DNA from: Flavobacterium hibisci
GTDB taxonomy: Bacteria > Bacteroidota > Bacteroidia > Flavobacteriales > Flavobacteriaceae
Direction of reading: 5' to 3'
Assembly (NCBI RefSeq): GCF_020026925.1
Contig: NZ_JAIQDW010000005.1
Location: 1-64,000, forward strand
Length of the DNA: 64,000 nucleotides
Part shown: one piece after another, positions 47,995 through 56,742 of the stretch
Numbering within the stretch: position 1 is the stretch's first letter
How the letters are laid out: the number at the start of each line of letters is the position of its first letter
Made by a program: the position numbers and the translations under genes
The notes under the pieces: model-generated
Told to the model about the DNA's origin: nothing
The model's input: the letters and a program-made list of their open reading frames with translations, nothing else
Database searches by the model: none

Positions 47995-48083
47995 ATTTTG
48001 AATAATAACTGTTTTAAAATTAAACAAATTAACTATCAAAAACTTATATGATAGTGATGCGATTTATATGTTTTACAGTAAAA
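47995..48083. repeat. direct repeat copy 2 (about 90 bases)
   Basis: This is the partner of the copy at 47455-47545. It lies between the stop codons of the small plus-strand gene and the minus-strand membrane protein gene, where no promoter is expected. Confidence 0.75.
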
Positions 48084-48099
48084 CAAATTACTTAGTTAC

Positions 48100-48579
48100 T
48101 TATATAGAATGCTGCAAAAATGAAACTAATTCTTCCAATTGTGTCATTTCTATATTCACAACTGATTCGACTTCAATTCCATCAGAAGCAATTATCAAAT
48201 TTCCTTTATTATCTTCCTCATATCCTACAGGTAAAGCATAAAAATGAAGATTTGAAGTTGATGTTTCCTTTTTTCCATCTTTAAACCATCCATAATTGGC
48301 TTCGTAAATAACTCTATCTTCTAAAATCTGAATAGTTTCTTCTCCAAAAGTATTCCATAGAGCCATTCGAAGCGTATAAAAACCAATCAGAGAAAATATT
48401 CCTATTGTTATAAAATAACCAATGTGTAACCCACTTCCGTTTGCAATACCAATAATTGCTCCTAATAAGGGGAAAACAAAAAAAGAAAAAGCTAATCCGA
48501 ACATCATTATCCGAACTAAGATTGGAGATTTTTTAACTTTTATCTTTAAGACATTATTTTGATAGTTGTATTGCTGCAT
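48100..48579 (-). CDS. two-helix membrane protein of unknown function
   Basis: This 159-residue protein has two close hydrophobic helices (about 22-45 and 52-72), followed by a beta-rich C-terminal part (ETIQILEDRVIYEANYGWFK onward) that resembles a PH-like fold. The N-terminal YNYQNNVLKIKVKK is basic. It shares no motif I can name. It is divergent from the following secreted protein gene. Confidence 0.6.
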   Translation of the reverse strand: MQQYNYQNNVLKIKVKKSPILVRIMMFGLAFSFFVFPLLGAIIGIANGSGLHIGYFITIGIFSLIGFYTLRMALWNTFGEETIQILEDRVIYEANYGWFKDGKKETSTSNLHFYALPVGYEEDNKGNLIIASDGIEVESVVNIEMTQLEELVSFLQHSI

Positions 48580-48691
48580 TTTATAATTGTTTTATTTTTA
48601 AGTAACCAAAATAGAAATTTTTATTTTTTAAAATCAATAACGATAAACATTTTAGAAAATAAAACCTTTATTATTGTATAAAAAATCATCC

Positions 48692-49369
48692 ATGAAACTA
48701 AAATACTTTTTTCTATTACTGTTTTTATATTCGTACAATTACTCTTTTTCTTGCGACTGCAAACCAATTGACCGAGAAAATAGGATCGAAAAAGGGCTAA
48801 AACAATCTGAAATTGTATTTTATGGAGAAGTTATAAAAGTGGATTCTGTGTCTAAAACTTTTACTTTTAAAATTATAGAATTATTTAAAGGCAAATACAA
48901 TTCTCAATATATTAAAGGGAAAGAATTTACTAGCTGTTCTATTTTACCAATCCAAAAACAACTCTGGATTGTTTATGCTAATTTTAGAAAAGATAAAACT
49001 ACGATTGACATAAGTGGTTGTGGACCCAGTACTGGATTTAAACCATATCAAAGTTATTTCAGTCCTCCACCACCAAAAGATACTCTTTTAATTTCAAAAG
49101 ATTCGAAAATAGAATTGTTATCAGATTATGTTTGGAAATTGAAATCTGATAATCAAAATTTAGAAGATTGGGTTTATCATCTAGAAAGACTTAGAGCTTA
49201 TAAAATCTTTCAAAATAAAAATTCAGAAAAAGAAAAAACGGAACACAAAATTGAAACCTACAATGAATACATAATCATTTCTTTGATTGTCAACATCGTA
49301 TTATTTTTGGGTTTAATCTTTGTTATTTTAAAGAAAAAGAATTTAGCCAAATATATAAAACGACTTTAA
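48692..49369 (+). CDS. secreted, membrane-anchored protein of unknown function
   Basis: This protein has about 225 residues from the ATG at 48692; the frame opens at an upstream TTG, but the ATG gives a proper signal peptide (LKYFFLLLFLYSYNYSFS) followed by CDCKP. The region CDCKPID to FYGEVIKVD resembles the start of NTR/TIMP-like domains, where a Cys-x-Cys opens the mature protein. The C-terminal helix at about 199-216 (IIISLIVNIVLFLGLIFVIL) anchors it to a membrane with a basic tail. Function is unknown. Confidence 0.6.
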   Translation: MKLKYFFLLLFLYSYNYSFSCDCKPIDRENRIEKGLKQSEIVFYGEVIKVDSVSKTFTFKIIELFKGKYNSQYIKGKEFTSCSILPIQKQLWIVYANFRKDKTTIDISGCGPSTGFKPYQSYFSPPPPKDTLLISKDSKIELLSDYVWKLKSDNQNLEDWVYHLERLRAYKIFQNKNSEKEKTEHKIETYNEYIIISLIVNIVLFLGLIFVILKKKNLAKYIKRL

Positions 49370-49387
49370 ACAACGAAACAAAAGTCA

Positions 49388-49395
49388 TATATTTG
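49388..49395 (+). promoter_or_regulatory. -7 promoter element of dnaX
   Basis: TATATTTG matches TAnnTTTG, 20 bases before the dnaX ATG. No TTG is found at the usual -33 distance. Confidence 0.45.
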
Positions 49396-49414
49396 CTATC
49401 GAATAAAAAATAAT

Positions 49415-50500
49415 ATGGAGCAATTTGTAGTATCGGCACGTAAATACCGCCCGCAGACATTTAAAGATGTTGTGGGGCAGAAAGCCATTACAAACACTTT
49501 GCTAAATGCCATAGAAAGCAATCACCTTGCTTCTGCCCTTTTATTCACTGGACCGCGTGGTGTTGGAAAAACAACCTGCGCGCGTATTTTGGCACGAAAA
49601 ATAAATCAGCCGGGATATGACGATCCAAATGAAGATTTTGCTTTTAACGTTTTTGAGTTAGATGCGGCTTCAAACAACTCGGTTGATGATATCCGAAACC
49701 TGATTGATCAGGTTCGAATCCCGCCACAAACCGGACAATACAAAGTCTATATTATTGACGAGGTTCATATGTTGTCTTCGGCTGCTTTTAATGCTTTCCT
49801 GAAAACACTGGAAGAACCGCCAAAACATGCTATTTTTATTTTAGCGACTACAGAAAAACATAAAATCATTCCGACGATTTTATCGCGTTGTCAGATTTTT
49901 GATTTCAAAAGAATTACAGTAAAAGACGCCAAAGAGCATTTGGCTGACGTTGCACAAAGTCAGGGAATCAGTTTTGAAGATGATGCTTTGCACATTATTG
50001 CTCAAAAGGCAGATGGTGCGATGCGTGATGCTTTATCTATTTTTGACCGCGTGGTTTCATACTGCGGAACCAATTTAACGCGTCAGGCCGTAACCGAAAA
50101 CCTGAATGTTTTAGATTACGAGACCTATGTTTCGATTACCGATTTACTTTTAGAAAATAAAATTCCGGAACTTTTGCTGGCATACAACGATATACTGGCA
50201 AAAGGTTTTGACGGGCATCATTTTATTGCCGGTTTAGCTTCTCATTTCAGGGATTTATTAGTCAGTAAAACGCCTGCTACTTTAAGTTTGCTTGAAGTTG
50301 GCGAACAGGCACAGCAGATGTACGGCATACAGGCCCAAAAATGTTCTCAGGACTTTCTATTGCAGGGAATAGATATTGCCAACGATTGTGATTTAAAATA
50401 CAAATTAAGCCAGAATCAGCGTCTTTTGGTCGAATTATGCCTGATGCAATTAGCCTCTATCAACTTTGATGGAGAAAAAAAAAAGCTGAGCAATTTATAA
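49415..50500 (+). CDS. dnaX: DNA polymerase III subunit gamma/tau, frame-0 (gamma-like) form
   Basis: The 361-residue frame-0 product covers the clamp-loader ATPase. Walker A is GPRGVGKTT near 46-54, DEVHMLS is the Walker B box, and the SRC motif (ILSRCQIF) lies near 153-160. Domains I-III are complete. The frame ends at a TAA 13 bases after a run of ten A. The tau C-terminal part continues in the -1 frame to 51174, so a short gamma-like form is produced without any shift. It could also be a homopolymer error or mutation; see the slippery-site entry. Confidence 0.9.
   Translation: MEQFVVSARKYRPQTFKDVVGQKAITNTLLNAIESNHLASALLFTGPRGVGKTTCARILARKINQPGYDDPNEDFAFNVFELDAASNNSVDDIRNLIDQVRIPPQTGQYKVYIIDEVHMLSSAAFNAFLKTLEEPPKHAIFILATTEKHKIIPTILSRCQIFDFKRITVKDAKEHLADVAQSQGISFEDDALHIIAQKADGAMRDALSIFDRVVSYCGTNLTRQAVTENLNVLDYETYVSITDLLLENKIPELLLAYNDILAKGFDGHHFIAGLASHFRDLLVSKTPATLSLLEVGEQAQQMYGIQAQKCSQDFLLQGIDIANDCDLKYKLSQNQRLLVELCLMQLASINFDGEKKKLSNL
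50475..50485 (+). promoter_or_regulatory. slippery A10-G run joining the two dnaX frames
   Basis: The run is 50475-50484, followed by G. In frame 0 it contains A-AAA-AAG, the heptamer used in E. coli dnaX. The -1 frame is closed by TGA at 50467 and frame 0 by TAA at 50498, so any shift must happen within about 30 bases. GGAG lies directly upstream. I see no strong downstream hairpin. Confidence 0.65.
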
Positions 50501-51174
50501 TTCCGCCTACATATTTTAAAAAGGGAGGGTATTCTATAGTTGAAAGTCCAAAATCCAAAGTCCAAAGTCCTTCTGCAGAAGCTGAAATCCCTACTTCTAA
50601 AGTCGAAAACTCAGAAACGATAACTGAAGATACACCTTCACAAAAAGTAGAAACAGTTGCATCTCCACAAGCACAAACTCCTGTTGTTGCTCAATCTGAA
50701 GTTAGTAGTGAACCTAAAGTTTCTGCTTTTTCCCTGGCAAGTATCCGAAAGAAAAAAGAGCTTGAAGCCAATGGTAAATCTTATGTTAAACCAACTTCCG
50801 TTCTGCTTACAGAAGAATTTACTGAAACAGACATGCTATTGTACTGGAACAAATACGCACAGCGTTTAGGCGAAAAAGGTTTCAAAATCATGGAATCGTT
50901 ATTATTGATTAACGACCCAAAATTAAACGGTACTGTCATCACAATTGAATTACCGAATGAAGGTTCGAAATTAGATTTTGAAAGTCAGGTTAACGGGCTT
51001 TTAGGATATTTAAAAGGACATTTACACAATCATGATATTACGATTGAAGTACTTGTAAATGAAACAATAGAAAACAAAAGAAGTTTTAACGATCAGGACC
51101 GATACAATCGTTTGTTGGAAATCAACCCAAATATTGAACTTTTACGTTCGACATTTGGATTGGATTTGCCTTAG
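50485..51174 (+). CDS. dnaX: tau-specific C-terminal part of dnaX in the -1 frame
   Basis: The frame encodes about 229 residues after the slippery run. First comes a linker rich in Ser, Pro, Val and Glu (about 85 residues, including short repeated CCAAAGT-type DNA words near 50541-50570). A folded domain follows, with FSLASIRKKKELEAN, TDMLLYWNKYAQRLGEKG and a C-terminal RSTFGLDLP that resembles Bacteroidota tau C-termini. It has no start codon of its own at the domain boundary; an internal ATG at 50833 would cut into the domain. It is most simply read as the tau extension, about 586 residues in total. Confidence 0.75.
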   Translation, partial: AEQFIIPPTYFKKGGYSIVESPKSKVQSPSAEAEIPTSKVENSETITEDTPSQKVETVASPQAQTPVVAQSEVSSEPKVSAFSLASIRKKKELEANGKSYVKPTSVLLTEEFTETDMLLYWNKYAQRLGEKGFKIMESLLLINDPKLNGTVITIELPNEGSKLDFESQVNGLLGYLKGHLHNHDITIEVLVNETIENKRSFNDQDRYNRLLEINPNIELLRSTFGLDLP

Positions 51175-51226
51175 TGTTACTATTTTTTATTGTTTATTTT
51201 TAATTTTTTCTTCTCCGAAAATGTGC

Positions 51227-51805
51227 CTATTTGTTTCTCAAACCGAAATCATAAACTTTCTGTAACCATTTCTTTCTTTGCGCTTCATTAGCCGTTTTTA
51301 CAATTCCGATATAACTCACTTTTACCGGGTTAATGCCACAAAATTGCAGGGTGCATTTTTTTAGCTGATTCACACTTGGTCTTCCATAAACCAATCGGTA
51401 ATACCAGCCGGGCTGATCTAAAGTGGTAATAATATGAGCCGTTTTTCCTTTTAAAAGTTTGTCCCACCAAACCGAATTTTCACGGTATTGAAATGCCATT
51501 CCGGGTAAAAATAAGCGATCGATAAACCCCTTAGTAATGGCTGGCAGACCTCCCCACCAAACCGGATGAACCCAGACTAAATGATCGGCATTTTGGATTT
51601 TTTTCCAGGCTTCAGTTAAATCCGGTTCTAATTCGGTTCGTTTTTGATAACCAAACTGTAAATTCGGATTGAATTGCAATTCGGCAATGGTTATGGTTTC
51701 AACCTGAGAGCCGGAATCAAGTACTCCTTTATAGTATTCATTAGCAATAGCAAAATTGAAACTTTCAGGATTGGGATGTCCGTTTATGACTAGTATTTTT
51801 TTCAT
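51227..51805 (-). CDS. NAD(P)H-dependent oxidoreductase, KefF/MdaB-like
   Basis: This is a 192-residue flavodoxin-like quinone reductase. The FMN phosphate loop INGHPNPESFNFAIANEY is near 6-23, DHLVWVHPVWWGGLPAITKGF lies near 73-93 and TLDQPGWYYRLVYG is near 127. It probably reduces quinones with NAD(P)H in the cytosol. It is transcribed alone on the minus strand. Confidence 0.88.
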   Translation of the reverse strand: MKKILVINGHPNPESFNFAIANEYYKGVLDSGSQVETITIAELQFNPNLQFGYQKRTELEPDLTEAWKKIQNADHLVWVHPVWWGGLPAITKGFIDRLFLPGMAFQYRENSVWWDKLLKGKTAHIITTLDQPGWYYRLVYGRPSVNQLKKCTLQFCGINPVKVSYIGIVKTANEAQRKKWLQKVYDFGLRNK

Positions 51806-51907
51806 TGGATTTTTTTTCCAAAAATACTATCTGAGGCTTTTTTTCTACTGGACAAATGTCCTGAAAAATATTGATGCTATCTTATCTTAAGTTTTTTCTG
51901 GCGACTT

Positions 51908-52053
51908 AATCTTTCACGCAGATTTGATTAGATTCATCTTACTATTGATCTAAAAAAGATTTATGCAGATTTTTCAAAAAATAATCTCAAAAGTTTACAG
52001 TAAAAATTAATTCAAATAAATAATCTGATGAAATCTCTTCAAATCTGCGTGAA
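51908..52053. repeat. dispersed inverted repeat with CGCAGATTT ends
   Basis: The outer arms TTTCACGCAGATTTGA (51908-51923) and TCAAATCTGCGTGAAA (52038-52053) are exact inverted copies. The inside holds further GATTTATGCAGATTTTTC copies. It fills the 275-base gap upstream of the minus-strand quinone reductase. Confidence 0.75.
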
Positions 52054-52080
52054 ATAAAAAAATATTGAATAAAATAAAGT

Positions 52081-52641
52081 CTATAAAACAGCTTTTCTGA
52101 TTCGGCTTAAATGTCTTGGCGTAATCCCTAAATAGGAGGCTAAATATTGCAGTGGAATTAACTGCAGGTATTTTTGGTGATTTTTATAAAGTTCTTCGTA
52201 GCGTTGTTTACCTGATAATTTTTGAAACGAAATCATTCTTTTGTTCAGGTTTACGAATTCAATTTCAGTTAGTTTTCTTCCTGTTTCATGCCAGTTGTAA
52301 CCTGACTGATAGAGCTTTTCTAAACTTTTACGGCTTAAAACCTGTACTTCTGTATCGGTCAAAGCCTGGATATTTTCTTCTGCTTTTTCTTCTGTAATAA
52401 AACTGGCAAAAGAGGCCATAAATTCATTTTCGAAAGCAAAACAATTGGTAATTTCATCCCCTTTATGATTTATAAAAAAGGAACGGAGAATACCTTTTTT
52501 AATAAAAACAATTTCATTGCAGACCTCATCTTCTTTCTGCAAAAAATCACCTTTTTTGAGTTTTCGAAACGTAATTAAACTATCTAAAAGGTTTAATTCA
52601 TCCTCAGTAAAATCCTGAATGGACTGAAAAACAGCTTTCAT
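52081..52641 (-). CDS. Crp/Fnr-family transcription regulator
   Basis: This 186-residue protein has an N-terminal cyclic-nucleotide-binding-like beta roll (about 15-110, KKGDFLQKEDEVCNEIVFIKKG) and a C-terminal helix-turn-helix (about 150-186, LQYLASYLGITPRHLSRIRK). Fnr-type Cys clusters are absent, so it is not an oxygen sensor of that kind. It lies 6 bases from the TMEM175-like gene on the same strand and may regulate or be cotranscribed with it. Confidence 0.87.
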   Translation of the reverse strand: MKAVFQSIQDFTEDELNLLDSLITFRKLKKGDFLQKEDEVCNEIVFIKKGILRSFFINHKGDEITNCFAFENEFMASFASFITEEKAEENIQALTDTEVQVLSRKSLEKLYQSGYNWHETGRKLTEIEFVNLNKRMISFQKLSGKQRYEELYKNHQKYLQLIPLQYLASYLGITPRHLSRIRKAVL

Positions 52642-52647
52642 GATTAA

Positions 52648-53229
52648 TTAATCTTTTGAACTGAAAACTTTTTCAATTCTCTTATCCGGAATAAGCCATA
52701 ATAAAGCCACTGCCAGATAAGCAGCACCAGAAATCCATTCAGTATAAAAAGAAGAAACAATACCTACAACATATAAAATTGTAGAAACAATTCCTTTAAA
52801 ATCGCTTCCTATCGCTTTTGCCAGTACCGAATTTTCTCCTTCATTACTAATGATAAGCCTTTGCAGGATAAAATAAGCGATTGCGGATAAAAACAAAACG
52901 ACACCGTATAAAGTCATAGCTGCTGGTTCAAAATTATGTTCTCCCATCCATCCTGTGGCAACCGGAATTAAGGATAACCAAAACAGCAAATGCATATTTG
53001 CCCACAGAATTTTTCCGTTTACTTTAGACAAACCATGAAGTAAATAATGATGATTATTCCAGTAAATCCCAACATATATAAAACTAAGGATGTAACTCAG
53101 AAACTTAGGAATAAGTGGTTTTAAATCGGCAAACTCATGTCCGTGCGGCACTTTAATTTCTAAAACCATAATGGTAATAATAATCGCTAAAACGCCATCA
53201 CTGAAGGCTTCAAGTCTAGTTTTGTTCAT
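52648..53229 (-). CDS. TMEM175/DUF1211-family potassium channel-like protein
   Basis: This is a 193-residue membrane protein with six hydrophobic helices. The signature FSDGVLAIIITIMVLEIKVP is near 9-28, the first pore helix in TMEM175-family channels. Family members conduct potassium or protons. Its neighbours are the Crp-like regulator downstream and Ppx upstream, 14 bases apart, so it may be in one transcript with the polyphosphate genes. Confidence 0.9.
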   Translation of the reverse strand: MNKTRLEAFSDGVLAIIITIMVLEIKVPHGHEFADLKPLIPKFLSYILSFIYVGIYWNNHHYLLHGLSKVNGKILWANMHLLFWLSLIPVATGWMGEHNFEPAAMTLYGVVLFLSAIAYFILQRLIISNEGENSVLAKAIGSDFKGIVSTILYVVGIVSSFYTEWISGAAYLAVALLWLIPDKRIEKVFSSKD

Positions 53230-53243
53230 TTAATAAATCCTAA

Positions 53244-54134
53244 TTAAATTTTACCGTAGTACATCGCTTTTACAATCCCGTCAGAAAGTCCGATTTTCGG
53301 GACATAAATCTGGCGTGCCCCGCTCCATTTCATTGCATTCAGATAAATACGTGTTGCATGGATGATTACATCGGCACGGTCGGAATTCAGACCTAATTCG
53401 GCAATTCTCTGCTCATAAGTCAACGAATTTAAAAATGCATATTGTGAATTAATATAAATATAGGAAAGCGGTTTTTCCTGCTGCTTGCCGGACATTTTAA
53501 ATAACTTATTGATGTTTCCACCAGAACCGATAAGGGTAACTTCCTCATAATCTTTGGTATTGGCTTTAATCCATTTTTCAATCTCATCCCAAACCACATC
53601 ATGAACCATATTATTGAGCAAACGGACTGTCCCTGCCTTGAATGATCTTGAATTGATCATTTTTCCATCTGAGAAAAGGGTAAATTCGGTACTTCCGCCG
53701 CCAACATCTACAAAAAGATAGGTTTGGTCTGTTCTCAGCAAATGATGCAAGTCTGTTGAAGCAATAATGGCCGCTTCTTTTTTTCCGTCTATAATTTCAA
53801 TTTTTATGTCGGCTTTTTTCTTAATCAGGCCTACCACTTCTTTGGCATTATAAGCTTCCCGCATAGCAGAAGTCGCAAAGGCCATATAACGCTCTACTTT
53901 ATGAACTTTCATTAAAAGGTTAAATGCTTTCATGGCATCAACCATTCTTTCTATATTTTCTTCCGAAATTTCACCAACCGTAAAAGCATCCTGCCCTAAA
54001 CGTATTGGTACACGAACAAGTGAACTTTTATTAAACTGAGGCTCTTTGCCATCCTGTTCTACAACATTCGATATTAGTAGCCTCATGGCATTTGAACCGA
54101 TATCTATTGCTGCATATTTTTTTATTTTAATCAT
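53244..54134 (-). CDS. ppx: exopolyphosphatase/guanosine pentaphosphate phosphatase family
   Basis: This protein has about 296 residues from the ATG at 54134; the upstream GTG adds two residues. The ASKHA fold shows the N-terminal phosphate loop YAAIDIGSNAMRLL, the VDVGGGSTEF loop near 143-152 and a second GSGGNINKL loop near 204. It covers only the N-terminal catalytic part of E. coli Ppx; the C-terminal HD-like domains are absent, as is usual for this phylum. It lies 38 bases downstream of ppk1 and probably degrades the polyphosphate made by it. Confidence 0.92.
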   Translation of the reverse strand: MIKIKKYAAIDIGSNAMRLLISNVVEQDGKEPQFNKSSLVRVPIRLGQDAFTVGEISEENIERMVDAMKAFNLLMKVHKVERYMAFATSAMREAYNAKEVVGLIKKKADIKIEIIDGKKEAAIIASTDLHHLLRTDQTYLFVDVGGGSTEFTLFSDGKMINSRSFKAGTVRLLNNMVHDVVWDEIEKWIKANTKDYEEVTLIGSGGNINKLFKMSGKQQEKPLSYIYINSQYAFLNSLTYEQRIAELGLNSDRADVIIHATRIYLNAMKWSGARQIYVPKIGLSDGIVKAMYYGKI

Positions 54135-54172
54135 GCTCACTTATGATTTGAAATTTAAAATTTGTGTAATTA

Positions 54173-56251
54173 TTAATTTGTTTTCTGGACAGCTGTTTCG
54201 GCTATTTCGATTTTATTCTGATAATATTTATAGGTTTCCAATTGTGCCCTGAAAGGAGCATGATGATTTCGGGCTTTGTATTTATTGTCTAATTTATAAG
54301 AATGGTATCTCACTTTTACATTCCCTTTCCAGGCAATATTGAAATTATCTATTAATTCTTTTTTAATCGACAAATCATAAATAGGACAAGTCACTTCTAC
54401 TCTTCCATCAAGATTTCGGGTCATAAAATCAGCAGAAGAAATGTACACTTCGGTTAAACCGGCATTTCCAAAAATATATACTCTCGAATGCTCTAAATAA
54501 TTATCAACGATACTGATTGCTTCAATATTTTCGCTCATTCCCGGAATTCCCGGAATCAGACAACAAATCCCTCTTACCTGCAATTGAATCTTAACTCCTG
54601 CATTACTTGCTTCATATAGCTTATCGATCATTTTAAAATCAGATAAACTATTCATTTTTAGCTTAATGTGAGTTTTTCTACCTGCCAGGGCGTGCAAAAT
54701 TTCACGGTCAATTAGTTTAATAAATTTGGTTCTTGTATAGTGAGGCGATACAATTAAATGTTTGTATCTGTGTATTCTGTAATTGATATCGAAGAATTCG
54801 AAAATTTTAGAAACATCTTTTAAAATTCCCTGATGACAGGTAAAAAGCGTTACGTCAGTATAAATTTTGGCTGTAGCTTCATTAAAATTTCCGGTAGAAA
54901 TAAATCCGTAACGACGTGTTTTTTCGTTTTCTACTCTTTCAATAACACATATTTTACTATGGACTTTTAAGCCTTTCATTCCAAAAATAAGTTCAATTCC
55001 TTCAGTCTGCATTTGTTCTGCATATGAAATATTCGAAGCTTCATCAAATCGTGCCTGAAGTTCTATTTGAACTACTACCCTTTTACCATTTTTGGCCGCA
55101 TTAATCAGCGAACTAATAATTTGTGAGTTCTTAGCCAGACGATATAAAGTAATTTTAATACTCGTTACTTTTGGATCTAAAGCTGCCTCGCGCAAAAACT
55201 TAGTCAGGTAGGAAAAAGACTGGTATGGAGCATGAACCAAATAGTCTTTTTTATTTATTTTTTCTAAAATACTTCCGTCGAGACTCAAACCCGGAACAGG
55301 CAAAGGCTCATTTGGTTTATAGAGTAAATCGTATCGTCCTAAATTTGGAAAACTCATATAATCACGGCGATTGTGGTATCTTCCGCCCGGAATAATACTA
55401 TCTGTTTCTACGATTTTCATTTTCTCTAAAAAGAAATGCAGCGTATCATCTTCAATCTGGCTGTCGTAGATAAAACGAACCGGTTCCCCTATTCGGCGGT
55501 CTTTTACAGATGAAGCAATTTTTTCAAGCATACTTTTACTCAAATCGCTGTCAATATCTAATTGGGCATCACGTGTAATTTTGATCATGTGAGCCGAAAC
55601 ACTTTTAAAATCAAATATATTGAAGATGCTTTTTAGTTTATAGCGAATAACATCATCGATTAGAATCACATATTGTTTTTCGTCTTCTGAAGGAAGCACA
55701 ACAAACCTGTTTATGTTTTTAGGAATTTCAATTAAAGCATAACGAATCTCATCATTTGCCAATTCTAAACGTACAGCCAGATAACCCAAAGTATCTTTGA
55801 GAACCGGAAAAACGGCTAGGTCATTCAAAATAATCGTCACCAGTTCCGGACTTAATTTTTGCATGTAAAAGTCCTTTAAGAAAGCTTCCTGTTTTGGGCT
55901 GATCTGATCTTCCGTTATAATAAAAATATTTTCAGTTTCAAGTTCGGCTTCTATATTCCCTAAAATACGCAAACTTTCAGATTGCTGCTGAATAACAATT
56001 TCTGTAATATCTTTAATTAACTGATGTGCAGAAATACCACCTAAATATTTCTCTCCGGAAATTCCTGAAAGGCTCAGTCTCCGTATTGCAGCATATCGAA
56101 CTCTAAAAAATTCATCTAAGTTGTTTGAAAAAATTCCAACAAAACGCAGTCTGTCTAAAAGCGGAACCGTATTATCACCGGCTTCCTGAAGTACTCTTGC
56201 ATTAAATGCTAACCAGCTTTTTTCTCTGTCGATATATTTCTGTTCGTGCAC
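54173..56251 (-). CDS. ppk1: polyphosphate kinase
   Basis: This 692-residue protein makes inorganic polyphosphate from ATP. The N-terminal YIDREKSWLAFNARVL and FRVRYAAIRRL segments and the catalytic-domain LYRLAKNSQI, KVHSKICVIE (with the phosphorylated His) and YISTGNFNE-type segments are present. Length and order are normal. It is immediately upstream of ppx, so synthesis and degradation lie together. It starts 5 bases after the SixA-like stop codon. Confidence 0.95.
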   Translation of the reverse strand: MHEQKYIDREKSWLAFNARVLQEAGDNTVPLLDRLRFVGIFSNNLDEFFRVRYAAIRRLSLSGISGEKYLGGISAHQLIKDITEIVIQQQSESLRILGNIEAELETENIFIITEDQISPKQEAFLKDFYMQKLSPELVTIILNDLAVFPVLKDTLGYLAVRLELANDEIRYALIEIPKNINRFVVLPSEDEKQYVILIDDVIRYKLKSIFNIFDFKSVSAHMIKITRDAQLDIDSDLSKSMLEKIASSVKDRRIGEPVRFIYDSQIEDDTLHFFLEKMKIVETDSIIPGGRYHNRRDYMSFPNLGRYDLLYKPNEPLPVPGLSLDGSILEKINKKDYLVHAPYQSFSYLTKFLREAALDPKVTSIKITLYRLAKNSQIISSLINAAKNGKRVVVQIELQARFDEASNISYAEQMQTEGIELIFGMKGLKVHSKICVIERVENEKTRRYGFISTGNFNEATAKIYTDVTLFTCHQGILKDVSKIFEFFDINYRIHRYKHLIVSPHYTRTKFIKLIDREILHALAGRKTHIKLKMNSLSDFKMIDKLYEASNAGVKIQLQVRGICCLIPGIPGMSENIEAISIVDNYLEHSRVYIFGNAGLTEVYISSADFMTRNLDGRVEVTCPIYDLSIKKELIDNFNIAWKGNVKVRYHSYKLDNKYKARNHHAPFRAQLETYKYYQNKIEIAETAVQKTN

Positions 56252-56256
56252 GTTAT

Positions 56257-56742
56257 TTATTTTAAATCTTTGGGGAAAATAGTTTTATGGGTTTTGCCTT
56301 TATCAATCGTATCCCAGCTTTCTGAATCGAATTGCAGTGATACGAAACCTGAAGTTGGAACATTTTCTAGAAAAACATCCCCAAATTTATTAACAAAATT
56401 TGTAATAGCCTCGTTATGTCCAAAAAGAATAACGCTTTCTAAACTATTATCACATGATTTGATAACTTTTTCAAGATGTCTTTCATCAAAAGTATACAAT
56501 TCGTCTTTAAATAAAATACTTTCTAAGGGATAGGATAAATTTTGGGCAAAAATTATTGCTGTTTCTGAAGCTCTGGCAGCTGTACTGCTCCAGATTGTAT
56601 AGGTTTTAGGGAGAAATTCCGCAATGGCACCTGAAACGCTGTGGGCATCTAAAATACCTCTTTTCATTAAAGGTCTGTCAAAATCTTTCAGCGGAGCTTC
56701 CCAACTGGATTTTGCATGTCTTATTAAAATTAAATTTTTCAT
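56257..56742 (-). CDS. sixA: SixA-like phosphohistidine phosphatase
   Basis: This protein has about 161 residues. I chose the ATG at 56742, because the upstream TTG extension has no family match. The RHAKSSWE motif near 7-14 holds the catalytic His and Arg of the phosphoglycerate-mutase fold. DRPLMKRG follows, and GHNEAITN near 103 supplies the second His. SixA removes phosphate from histidine kinases or related proteins. It is the first gene of the minus-strand ppk1-ppx set. Confidence 0.88.
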   Translation of the reverse strand: MKNLILIRHAKSSWEAPLKDFDRPLMKRGILDAHSVSGAIAEFLPKTYTIWSSTAARASETAIIFAQNLSYPLESILFKDELYTFDERHLEKVIKSCDNSLESVILFGHNEAITNFVNKFGDVFLENVPTSGFVSLQFDSESWDTIDKGKTHKTIFPKDLK

